The notes under the pieces are model-generated. The model was given only the letters and a program-made list of their open reading frames with translations, ran no database searches and was not told where the DNA came from. A DNA stretch of 64,000 nt from a virus. A program made the position numbers and the translations under genes. Positions within the stretch are counted from its first letter, which is position 1, and the number at the start of each line of letters is the position of its first letter. Location: positions 62,001 to 126,000 of IMG/VR virus record IMGVR_UViG_3300042905_003904, one strand, 5' to 3'. Of this stretch, positions 57,508 through 64,000 are shown in pieces.

Positions 57508-58458
57508 TCAGTTGGACGCAGTTGCTGCAGTCCATTTGACGCTATTAAATGCACTTAGATCAGAGCCACCTGCATAACTAATAGCCGATTGTAAGGATTG
57601 TTTGATTTCCTTGAGCTTTTCTACCAAGGTTAGTGGGTTTAATTCCATTTCGATTTTAGTGCCTTCGACATGGTTTCGTTCCCCCTTTTGAGCAAAGGAA
57701 GCTGACCCCCAATATTCTTTCTTGCCGTGCTTATTGATTGGGGCTGGAGAATCAGAACAATTAGCAAAGATCGAACCAGCCATTACCATGGTTGCTCCTG
57801 CTACTAATGCTTTAGCAATATCCCCGTTGTGCCTAATGCCTCCGTCTGCAATCACCGGAAGCGGAGAAGATTTACACACTTCCAACAAAGTAGAAAACAT
57901 AGGAGTGTGGAATCCGGTTTCTAAAAAACTGGTGCAAACTTTTCCCGGCCCGATGCCGCATTTTATAGCATCTGCTCCCCACTCCGTCAAATTTTCAGCT
58001 GCTTGCACAGTAGCAATATTTCCAGCGATAATAAAAGCTTTAGGACAAGTCTTCCGAACAAACTTAATCATTTGTTTAACCAACAAATGATGCCCATGAG
58101 CGACGTCAATAGTCACATAATCTGGTTTACGTTCTCTACTAAGAAGTTCCAGCCACTCTTGAGATTCATTTCCAACCCCAACACTACAACTAGCATAAGG
58201 TAGCCCCCTACACACATCTCTGGTAAACATGTGGTTACGAACAGAGGAATCCCCAAATCGATGCATGATATAAAAATAGTTATTCTTAGCCAAATAATCC
58301 ACCCATTCATCTCCAATGGTAGTAACCATATTAGCAGGGATTACTGGTAAGGCAAATCTTCGACCACCAAATTCTACAGAAGTATCAGCATAACTTCGAG
58401 TGGCTAGTTCTGAGTAATTGGGGATTAATGAAATGTCCGAATATTCTAAAGCGTTCAT
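57508..58458 (-). CDS. guaC: GMP reductase, IMPDH family
   Basis: A 316-aa TIM-barrel enzyme. VIPANMVTTIG at the N-terminus, DVAHGHH, the catalytic-Cys loop GIGPGKVCTSF (about residue 193) and the phosphate site DGGIRHNGDIAKALVAGAT identify the IMPDH/GMP reductase family. The length and the lack of CBS domains favour GMP reductase, which turns GMP to IMP with NADPH. With the salvage enzyme at 39190 this would control purine pools. Confidence 0.88.
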   Translation of the reverse strand: MNALEYSDISLIPNYSELATRSYADTSVEFGGRRFALPVIPANMVTTIGDEWVDYLAKNNYFYIMHRFGDSSVRNHMFTRDVCRGLPYASCSVGVGNESQEWLELLSRERKPDYVTIDVAHGHHLLVKQMIKFVRKTCPKAFIIAGNIATVQAAENLTEWGADAIKCGIGPGKVCTSFLETGFHTPMFSTLLEVCKSSPLPVIADGGIRHNGDIAKALVAGATMVMAGSIFANCSDSPAPINKHGKKEYWGSASFAQKGERNHVEGTKIEMELNPLTLVEKLKEIKQSLQSAISYAGGSDLSAFNSVKWTAATASN

Positions 58459-58679
58459 CGAACCTCCATTTCTGTGGGGATTACCTTCAGGTGTAAAGAA
58501 GTCTTATTGCGACCCAAAGCAGCTAGGTTGTAGTAAAAATAAATACCCAATGATACTCCACGAACTTTGCACAAAGGACAGTTCTCCGGAATTTTGGCGT
58601 CCTTCTCATCGAAATCCACCCACCACCGATGAGCTGAATTTTTCTTGCATTGATACTTTTGGCACTTGTTGTGTTTCAT
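58455..58679 (-). CDS. small Cys-containing protein
   Basis: A 74-aa protein. CQKYQCKKN near the N-terminus and CPLCK (about residue 35) form a likely zinc site. It overlaps the GMP reductase start by 4 nt (ATGA). Confidence 0.6.
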   Translation of the reverse strand: MKHNKCQKYQCKKNSAHRWWVDFDEKDAKIPENCPLCKVRGVSLGIYFYYNLAALGRNKTSLHLKVIPTEMEVR

Positions 58680-58704
58680 ATTAAATTATCGACGGATGCC
58701 TGCT

Positions 58705-59085
58705 CTATCCTTTGCTGATTGCATATTCTAGGGCTTCTAATTGTTGAATGATTTGGTTTTGAACTTTGAAATCTCCTCGTGCATTGGCCATGTCTTCTGC
58801 TCTAGTATAAATCCTAATCCAATATTGTCTCGTGAGTTGTTTAAATTCTTTTAAGACCTTTTGAGCTTCTCTTTCGTTATCAAATTCCCACGGATCTGTT
58901 ATTTGTAATAAATGAGGCCATGCTGTCGTTGCTATATTTTGATAATCCGTATTTAAGGGGCCACCTTCTCGACCCCAATCCATGGCGATTTGGAGAATAA
59001 ATTTTCCATGATTATTTTTGATTCTAAATTTCTCCAGTGCCATATCCTGAATGTCTAAAGTTTCCCCAAATCCACCCCAACACAC
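58705..59085 (-). CDS. hypothetical protein
   Basis: A 126-aa protein starting at GTG just after the upstream stop; the internal ATG at 59043 (MALEKFRI) is an alternative. Helical C-terminus (DFKVQNQIIQQLEALEYA). No family recognised. Confidence 0.55.
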   Translation of the reverse strand: MCWGGFGETLDIQDMALEKFRIKNNHGKFILQIAMDWGREGGPLNTDYQNIATTAWPHLLQITDPWEFDNEREAQKVLKEFKQLTRQYWIRIYTRAEDMANARGDFKVQNQIIQQLEALEYAISKG

Positions 59086-59087
59086 AA

Positions 59088-59282
59088 CTAAAGCTTCCTA
59101 TGTTCTTTGATGGGAATAATATTTGGATCTTGAATGGTTCTATCCACCTTACCAATATATTGTCCTCCTTGGTAATAAAATCGGACCCGATCTCCGGGCA
59201 TCAATTTAAGTTCTGCGTCCTCTTCGGTTTGATCTATAAAAAAGACCCCGGCTTCTAACGTAATCTTGTCTTCTGGAATCAT
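59088..59282 (-). CDS. small SH3-like protein
   Basis: A 64-aa strand-rich protein (KLMPGDRVRFYYQGGQYIGK), typical of a small beta-barrel. Function unknown. Confidence 0.55.
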   Translation of the reverse strand: MIPEDKITLEAGVFFIDQTEEDAELKLMPGDRVRFYYQGGQYIGKVDRTIQDPNIIPIKEHRKL

Positions 59283-59312
59283 TTCAGTGGTTGGTGGTTT
59301 GCATGCTTTATA

Positions 59313-59720
59313 TTAACGGAAAACTTGTTGGATATCAACGGCTGGAACGATAACTTCGCTTGGGTTAGTGTGAATTTTCTGGTTATTGTGAACATAAATT
59401 TGCAGCTCAAAATGCCTGGCCTCTTTAAGCATGTTCTTTGAACCGGGGGATTTTCCGTCCCATACCAGGATTAAAGCATCGCTGTATTCGGCCATGGCTA
59501 TATTTCGACAAGGGCCTGCTTTGATTCCAAGTTTCTTCCAATCCGCAGGAAAGTATTTTACTGGGATCTTATTCAGTTTAGCCCATTCAGCACCGAACAT
59601 ATCTGGTCCTCTACATTCCCCACAAACCACTTCAGTAATTTTGAATCCTGATCCCTTAATGGCTTCATAGACTACTTTAAAATCTGTAATGGTTCGGCTA
59701 CCAGCAATAATGGTTTTCAT
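59313..59720 (-). CDS. DUF2493 / SLOG-family protein
   Basis: A 135-aa protein starting MKTIIAGSRTITDFK. IIAGSRT at the start, VVCGECRGPDMFGAEWA (about residues 28-44) and ILVWDGKSPGSKNML (about 90) are the nucleotide-binding signature of small DUF2493 proteins. They are thought to bind nucleotide-derived ligands; the ligand is unknown. Confidence 0.85.
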   Translation of the reverse strand: MKTIIAGSRTITDFKVVYEAIKGSGFKITEVVCGECRGPDMFGAEWAKLNKIPVKYFPADWKKLGIKAGPCRNIAMAEYSDALILVWDGKSPGSKNMLKEARHFELQIYVHNNQKIHTNPSEVIVPAVDIQQVFR

Positions 59721-59733
59721 GCTTCCTTCCAAG

Positions 59734-60060
59734 TCATTTCGATACAATTTCTTTATCTCCATTAACCCACCCGTCTTGATAATCTGGCTGTTTGGGTGGT
59801 ATAGTAATAACACGTTGTGCATTAATACACACATCAGACCAGTTCATATTATTAGATGCCCAATCAATTAGTTCATCATCAGAATCCATAGTATAGGCAA
59901 ATTCTTCATTAAAGATTCGTGTATACAATTCGCCACCAATATTTCCTCTAGAATCTAAATTCGCGTAATATCTTGCTCTGGAATTGGCGATCGCAATAGC
60001 AGGAACATCCCACTGACTTTGATCTGGCATTGTAACCCGTAGGTATTTTTCTTTCTTCAT
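59734..60060 (-). CDS. hypothetical protein
   Basis: A 108-aa protein. RVTMPDQSQWDVPAIAIAN and then YANLDSRGNIGGELY resemble a small phage family that carries 'WDVPxxxIA'. Function unknown. Confidence 0.65.
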   Translation of the reverse strand: MKKEKYLRVTMPDQSQWDVPAIAIANSRARYYANLDSRGNIGGELYTRIFNEEFAYTMDSDDELIDWASNNMNWSDVCINAQRVITIPPKQPDYQDGWVNGDKEIVSK

Positions 60061-60062
60061 AT

Positions 60063-60416
60063 TTATTCAGCTGTTCGGCCATTTTTTGTTGCAGCGATGG
60101 CCGTGCGGGTCTGTCCGTGAGTTCCATCGTTCGCCTCAGAATGACACTCTCCCAAGAAAGCATCGAGCGTTGGCTTGTTGTCCTCCATGAACTCGGATTC
60201 AGCCGCTTCCCGCATGATGCGGTAGTAAGCGACGATTCGAGGTCTGTGGAGCGATCCCTGCTTGACCAACTTTCGACATATCCACCTCAAAAGAAGGCGA
60301 ACAAGTCGGTCGAGAGCAACGGGCGGGGCGGTTCGTGGCGTTAAGTGCTTTTCGTTACATCCCATCAGTGGGTGGTGGTCGTGTCCGCAGTTTTCGCAGT
60401 AGGGATGCTTTATCAT
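60063..60416 (-). CDS. hypothetical protein, GC-rich
   Basis: A 117-aa protein starting MIKHPYCENC. A Cys/His cluster (CENCGHDHHPLMGC) is followed by an Arg-rich, helical body (RLLLRWICRKLVKQG). The GC content is far above its neighbours. It is coupled by ATGA to the frame upstream, which has the same bias. Possibly acquired from elsewhere. Confidence 0.6.
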   Translation of the reverse strand: MIKHPYCENCGHDHHPLMGCNEKHLTPRTAPPVALDRLVRLLLRWICRKLVKQGSLHRPRIVAYYRIMREAAESEFMEDNKPTLDAFLGECHSEANDGTHGQTRTAIAATKNGRTAE

Positions 60417-60571
60417 GGCAGTTGCAGAGCTTGCCGTTCCCGATCCAGACGGTCTATCTCCCAGCGATGTGCGCACCCACCATCCCTCCCCTCGCCTGTT
60501 ATCTGCCGCTCTCGCTCGGCTGCAATTTGTGCGGCACCACTCAACGGCTGCTTTGGCTGTTCTTCGATCAT
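60413..60571 (-). CDS. hypothetical small protein, GC-rich
   Basis: A 52-aa highly charged, probably coiled-coil protein (AAERERQITGEGRDGG, DRLDRERQALQLP). Both ends overlap neighbours as ATGA. GC-rich, like the gene downstream. Confidence 0.55.
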   Translation of the reverse strand: MIEEQPKQPLSGAAQIAAERERQITGEGRDGGCAHRWEIDRLDRERQALQLP

Positions 60572-60765
60572 AGTTCACCGCGTTCAAAGGTTTCTCCTGC
60601 CACTTCAAATTCGTCCCCAATAATATACCCGTGCAGGATTTCTCCGTCTGGCAATTCCGCTTCACATTCCCATTCCCACCAAGTATTTTTAATGTGGGTG
60701 TCTTGACGAATCAAGGAGATTTTGACTTCTGTGGGAGTTCCGTTCCAATTAATGTAGGTTTTCAT
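60568..60765 (-). CDS. hypothetical protein
   Basis: A 65-aa strand-rich, acidic protein (WWEWECEAELPDGEIL). It has normal AT-rich codon use up to its last codons, then runs into the GC-rich segment. Confidence 0.6.
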   Translation of the reverse strand: MKTYINWNGTPTEVKISLIRQDTHIKNTWWEWECEAELPDGEILHGYIIGDEFEVAGETFERGEL

Positions 60766-60769
60766 ATTA

Positions 60770-60967
60770 TTAATTTCCTTCTAATTCTCGAAATTCCAAA
60801 TGTTCTGTTTCTGTTCCGTGATTATAAACTACTACTTCAACCCCTTCACCAAAACCACATTCAATGCGCATGCCATTAGGCAATTCGTCTAGAATCTTTT
60901 TAAGGGCTCCGACTGTATTGGCTTTTGGGTGGTTGTCTCCTTTATAAAATTTTTCAGGGATTTTCAT
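60770..60967 (-). CDS. hypothetical protein
   Basis: A 65-aa protein starting MKIPEKFYK after TAATATG. VGALKKILDELPNGMRI is typical of small phage proteins of unknown function. Confidence 0.6.
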   Translation of the reverse strand: MKIPEKFYKGDNHPKANTVGALKKILDELPNGMRIECGFGEGVEVVVYNHGTETEHLEFRELEGN

Positions 60968-60968
60968 A

Positions 60969-61175
60969 TTATTCAATAACTTCTAATACCAGACGATATT
61001 TAGGAACATCCCTTCGCCACAGAATTGGTGGCCAATTTAAGACTAAATTAGGACCACCAACGGGTTGATTTCTCATAGTAATTTCAAAATACTCATCTGG
61101 CTTTATCCCATTAGCCCATGGATAGCCTTCTGCCAAAACCACTCGATTTGGAAATACTGGTGTTTCTGTTTTCAT
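60969..61175 (-). CDS. hypothetical protein
   Basis: A 68-aa Pro/Trp-rich protein (LVLNWPPILWRRDVPKY). Coupled by TAATATG to the next gene. No family recognised. Confidence 0.55.
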   Translation of the reverse strand: MKTETPVFPNRVVLAEGYPWANGIKPDEYFEITMRNQPVGGPNLVLNWPPILWRRDVPKYRLVLEVIE

Positions 61176-61213
61176 ATTCTAAATCTTAAAGGAAATAATC
61201 AGGAATGCCCAGA

Positions 61214-61220
61214 CTAAATA
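61214..61220 (+). promoter_or_regulatory. late promoter
   Basis: CTAAATA on the plus strand, 8 nt before the ATG at 61229. Confidence 0.55.
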
Positions 61221-61228
61221 CAATATAC

Positions 61229-61927
61229 ATGGCTAAGACCTTTCAACTACATCCGAAATTTTGGGATCAAACCCAGCAACTGGATTCGGATATTCGGAAA
61301 CATCTATTATGGGCTGCAGATACTTTTCTGGAATCTATTAAGATTCCGTTCTCTGTAAAGCATTTATACTTAACAGGTTCCTTAGCGTCCTTCATCTGGT
61401 CTGAGCTGTCTGATTGGGATGTTCATATCATTTTGGATCTGGACGTTAAACTGGACACCAAATATGTCGATGAATACCTAGAAGCTAAGAGCACTGAATT
61501 TAATAAGAAGCATCACATTATAGTTAAGGGGTTTCCAGTCGAAGTAAATGCTAAGACCAAAGAATCTAAACACAAAGACAAAGCCATTTACGATTTACAA
61601 AAAGATAGTTGGTTGGTTAAGCCAAAAGTTCCATCCAAAACGGTAGAGGACGAAGGGGTCCAAACCATTGTAAATAAATTCCAAGACTCTATTGAAGACC
61701 TGATTAGAAAAAACGCCACCGAAGAAGAGTTCACCAAAATAAAGGACCAAATCAAAGAACTGAGAGTAAAGGGCTTAAAGTATAACGGAGAGTATTCCAC
61801 CGGAAATTTGGTGTTTAAAGGTTTGCGTTATAATGGTTCCTTAGAGAAATTATATTCCCACAAACTTCAAGCTAAGGACAAAGAACTGTCATTAGAACAA
61901 ATTTATAAAAATATATGTCCGATCTAA
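61229..61927 (+). CDS. nucleotidyltransferase-fold protein
   Basis: A 232-aa protein starting MAKTFQLHP; an in-frame ATG at 61205 is rejected because the late promoter falls between the two. LYLTGSLASFIWSELSDWD followed by VHIILDLD is the GS...D-x-D core of polymerase-beta-type transferases, and FPVEVNA could hold the third acidic residue. The C-terminal half is helical and Lys-rich. Substrate unknown. Confidence 0.7.
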   Translation: MAKTFQLHPKFWDQTQQLDSDIRKHLLWAADTFLESIKIPFSVKHLYLTGSLASFIWSELSDWDVHIILDLDVKLDTKYVDEYLEAKSTEFNKKHHIIVKGFPVEVNAKTKESKHKDKAIYDLQKDSWLVKPKVPSKTVEDEGVQTIVNKFQDSIEDLIRKNATEEEFTKIKDQIKELRVKGLKYNGEYSTGNLVFKGLRYNGSLEKLYSHKLQAKDKELSLEQIYKNICPI

Positions 61928-62352
61928 GCGAGAAAGAATATAAGGTTGCTACTAGCAAGGAAGATTATCCTGTGCTTTTTGGGATTACCTATGGCAACGG
62001 GAAAGTGAAAACCGCGCAGGGCAAACGATCCGATACCCATGGAAGATTATTCCATGGATATGATTGGGTGGGAATTGATGGCACTTGGCGTTATACCTAT
62101 TTAACAGATACGGTTTATTGGTGGCATCGCCCCAGCCCAAGAATGAAACAGGACACTATAGAATATTTAACTAATCTTTTAGGCGACGCCCCTAAACACC
62201 ATGTATGCATAGCCCAAAGCGTGGACGCCGCGAGGGCGTTTGCAATAACCAGTCATCCACGGAAAAATTATAAAGCATTTGCACCAGAGTTCGATGAAGA
62301 TACGCGTTTGCCATCATTTCAAGAATGGTATAAAGCTCACCAAGGAGATTAA
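61915..62352 (+). CDS. tandem paralog A, hypothetical
   Basis: A 145-aa protein. NYPVLFG-type block (DYPVLFGIT), then GTWRYTYLTDTVYWWHRPSP and a C-terminus ending FQEWYKAHQGD. The next gene shows the same three blocks, so the pair is a tandem duplication. No family recognised. It overlaps the previous gene by 13 nt. Confidence 0.65.
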   Translation: MSDLSEKEYKVATSKEDYPVLFGITYGNGKVKTAQGKRSDTHGRLFHGYDWVGIDGTWRYTYLTDTVYWWHRPSPRMKQDTIEYLTNLLGDAPKHHVCIAQSVDAARAFAITSHPRKNYKAFAPEFDEDTRLPSFQEWYKAHQGD

Positions 62353-62355
62353 TTT

Positions 62356-62775
62356 ATGAAAAATTTAACTGAAGCAGTAACTGAAGCAGTTACTGAAGTA
62401 GAATACAATACTTCTCTTTCGGATGAAAACTATCCGGTTCTTTTCGGGGCCATTGCAGAAATAGGCGACCGGATAATCTCAGTTATGGACAAGAGAAACA
62501 GCACCCACGGAAACGTAGGAATCTATGGCGGGGAATGGCTGACTTGGCGATATGTCCCGATGACAGAAACGTTATATTGGTGGTTTCGCCCAAATCCAAG
62601 CCAAAAGGAAATGGTGAAAGATTACATTTTCAAAAAATACCAATTTAAGGTCTTACATAATGCTGTTATGGATAGGGAGGGGATGATTACCAACCACCCC
62701 AAAAAATATTCTAAGGATTATTACGAAAAACCACCCAGTTTTGCAGATTGGTATAAAGCCCACCAAGGGGATTAA
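62356..62775 (+). CDS. tandem paralog B, hypothetical
   Basis: A 139-aa protein. The blocks NYPVLFGAI, TWRYVPMTETLYWWFRPNP and FADWYKAHQGD match the gene before it. The N-terminus has a repeat TEAVTEAVTEV. Its 3' end overlaps the HAD gene by 4 nt. Confidence 0.65.
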   Translation: MKNLTEAVTEAVTEVEYNTSLSDENYPVLFGAIAEIGDRIISVMDKRNSTHGNVGIYGGEWLTWRYVPMTETLYWWFRPNPSQKEMVKDYIFKKYQFKVLHNAVMDREGMITNHPKKYSKDYYEKPPSFADWYKAHQGD

Positions 62776-63332
62776 TCCGCAGTCAACATTTTGATGACTG
62801 CTTCGGTATTTTCAGCATTTAATCCCATAACCCGAACCAGCCGATGAGAAAGGTGGACCATGTCTGCATCGTCGTCGAGGATACATACTTGATTTTGCTT
62901 AACTCCGTGACTTTCCATCCAGGCTTGAATTTCATTACCCCGAACAGGAGCAGTAAACAGAGGTCCTGCTTGCTGGTCTAGAATGGGCGTCATTCCAATA
63001 AAGTTCGGCCTCCATAAGGGACCCAGACCTCTTTCTATTAACATCTCTACGATTTCATCTAAAGTAAACATTCGACGCCAAGTAGAAGAAATAACCACCC
63101 TACAATCCGTGCGCCAGAGGATTTCGTTAAGATGTTTTATGGCTGCAGGGTTTAAATGACGAGGACCAAAAACAGCACAAAATGACTTTCTAGAATCTGG
63201 ATCATCGAAATTAGTCTCCCTAGAAAGTTGGTTTCCTGGATATTTTAATTTGGTTTGTTGGTATTCTTCGGATTTGAACCAATCAAAATCATTCAAAACT
63301 CCATCGAAATCGCAGAATAAAAATTTTTGCAT
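62772..63332 (-). CDS. HAD phosphatase, RNA-repair type
   Basis: A 186-aa protein. FCDFDGVLNDF (residues about 6-16) is motif I (DxDxV), VISSTWRR motif II and ILDDDADMV motif III of HAD phosphatases. This arrangement is found in the HAD modules of multi-domain RNA repair enzymes, and recalls the 3'-phosphatase half of T4 polynucleotide kinase. It could heal cleaved RNA ends before ligation. Confidence 0.78.
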   Translation of the reverse strand: MQKFLFCDFDGVLNDFDWFKSEEYQQTKLKYPGNQLSRETNFDDPDSRKSFCAVFGPRHLNPAAIKHLNEILWRTDCRVVISSTWRRMFTLDEIVEMLIERGLGPLWRPNFIGMTPILDQQAGPLFTAPVRGNEIQAWMESHGVKQNQVCILDDDADMVHLSHRLVRVMGLNAENTEAVIKMLTAD

Positions 63333-63335
63333 GAT

Positions 63336-63455
63336 TTATTTTCGGTTTCCTTTATATCCAGCCATCAGCGTTTTCATCGCCCACACCATTCCTTCTACGG
63401 TAGATTCCGGGGCATTAGCATCCTGGTCCCTTTGGCGTTTACTTTCAGTTTCCAT
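63336..63455 (-). CDS. possible small protein
   Basis: A 39-aa frame starting METESKRQRDQ shortly after the previous gene ends. Charged and plausible, but short. Confidence 0.35.
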   Translation of the reverse strand: METESKRQRDQDANAPESTVEGMVWAMKTLMAGYKGNRK

Positions 63456-63459
63456 CGCA

Positions 63460-63600
63460 TCAGCCACCGTGTTGGGTTTTCTTAATAAGGTATTCCATCT
63501 TGTCCTTTTTGGTTGATGGTTTACTCCAATCAATATTATCCCAATTTTTCAGGAATTTCTTTAGGTTGGTTGGTCTTTTTTTACTTCCTTTGCCGTTCAT
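63460..63600 (-). CDS. hypothetical small protein
   Basis: A 46-aa Lys-rich protein starting MNGKGSKKRPTN after TAATATG. It may bind nucleic acid. Function unknown. Confidence 0.5.
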   Translation of the reverse strand: MNGKGSKKRPTNLKKFLKNWDNIDWSKPSTKKDKMEYLIKKTQHGG

Positions 63601-63601
63601 A

Positions 63602-63778
63602 TTAATATGGTAAAATTTGTTTAATCCATTCGGTGATGTGAGAAAAATGCCAACATGGTTCTTGGCCTGGAATGAAGAATCCTTTGCCGTCTGGACTAAC
63701 CCGAATAACATCATGGCGGCATTCTACTATTACTAGCCACATGGAATTGGGGTGGTTGTAATTTAAAGGGACTGTCAT
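63602..63778 (-). CDS. hypothetical small protein
   Basis: A 58-aa protein (MTVPLNYNHPNSMW..., ending WIKQILPY). Strand-rich. It is coupled by TAATATG to the genes on both sides, which supports its being real. Confidence 0.55.
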   Translation of the reverse strand: MTVPLNYNHPNSMWLVIVECRHDVIRVSPDGKGFFIPGQEPCWHFSHITEWIKQILPY

Positions 63779-63779
63779 A

Positions 63780-64000
63780 TTACCTTTCAGAAGAACTCAT
63801 TACCCGATGCACCCCAGAACCTCGTCCAGTTGCTCGCCCGTATGGATTATAATACTGCCAGTCTTTATGGGTTTCTGGATCGATAGTTTGCATAAAACCG
63901 TTGGTTTTCCCCTCAAACACCATTACGCCACGATTCCTGGGTGGATTAATTATCTTGGCACAACAAGAACAAATTTTAGTTTCTGGAAGAACTTCCAGAC
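63780..64000 (-). CDS. partial protein, 5' end outside window
   Basis: At least 72 C-terminal residues. CSCC near the window edge suggests a zinc site. The tail is Arg/Gly/Ser-rich (YGRATGRGSGVHRVMSS). Stop codon forms TAATATG with the next gene. Confidence 0.55.
   Translation of the reverse strand, partial: LEVLPETKICSCCAKIINPPRNRGVMVFEGKTNGFMQTIDPETHKDWQYYNPYGRATGRGSGVHRVMSSSER

Noticed and set aside
60117-60706. Plus-strand frames in the GC-rich segment
   Set aside because: The minus-strand frames join neighbours by ATGA overlaps and have a Cys/His cluster; the plus-strand frames have neither.

Overview
The window is part of the genome of a large tailed phage with a contractile tail of the T4 superfamily. 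It carries a sheath, three tube-like proteins, a gp5-type spike, gp26/gp51-like hub proteins, a gp17-type large terminase and a gp45-type sliding clamp. T4-style late promoters (TATAAATA, often CTAAATA or GATAAATA) lie directly in front of many start codons. No capsid or portal gene was recognised, so those lie outside the window. The host cannot be named from the sequence. Genes are tightly packed, and many neighbours are joined by TAATATG or ATGA stop/start overlaps.

Layout. 0-2.9 kb (+): clamp and small genes. 2.9-21.4 kb (mostly -): spike, baseplate, hub, terminase, tape-measure-like, tube and sheath genes, with a dNMP kinase and one unknown gene on the opposite strand. 21.5-24.3 kb (+): PhoH-type ATPase and small genes. 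24.3-27.6 kb (-): neck-like protein, acidic scaffold-like protein, RecB-like nuclease. 27.6-34.6 kb (+): many small genes, a zincin, a B12-dependent ribonucleotide reductase and a CCA-adding enzyme. 34.6-43.4 kb (-): nucleotide metabolism (dCMP deaminase, HD hydrolase, hypoxanthine phosphoribosyltransferase), QueD, HNH nuclease and small proteins. 41.99-50.5 kb (-): about 38 well-folding tRNA genes, about 3 doubtful ones and roughly ten other structured RNAs, interrupted by a few small genes. 51-64 kb: ligase-like protein, two polymerase-beta-type nucleotidyltransferases, a cytidylyltransferase, GMP reductase, a HAD phosphatase and small genes.

The most striking feature is the tRNA array. Most of its tRNAs keep normal identity elements: His G-1:C73, Ala G3.U70, initiator C1.A72 with A11:U24, U73 in Gly and Cys, and long variable arms in Ser, Leu and Tyr. 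However, about 34 of 38 lack the T-loop bases T55-C56, and most also lack the D-loop GG that these bases normally pair with. The loops fall into recurring paired classes: T-loop NGCRA with D-loops rich in TAG; T-loop GGCAGCA with D-loop ACAGCA; T-loop AGNNTTA with D-loop AAAATTA. This suggests a redesigned tRNA elbow. The array codes for 19 amino acids; no tRNA-Phe was seen. About 11 of the 38 lack an encoded CCA end, which fits the CCA-adding enzyme carried by the phage.

Upstream of the array, a 44-codon reading frame ends inside an 18-bp inverted repeat that overlaps a rho-independent terminator. This arrangement looks like a translation-coupled attenuator. The ligase-like protein, HAD phosphatase and CCA enzyme could together form an RNA repair set that keeps these tRNAs intact.
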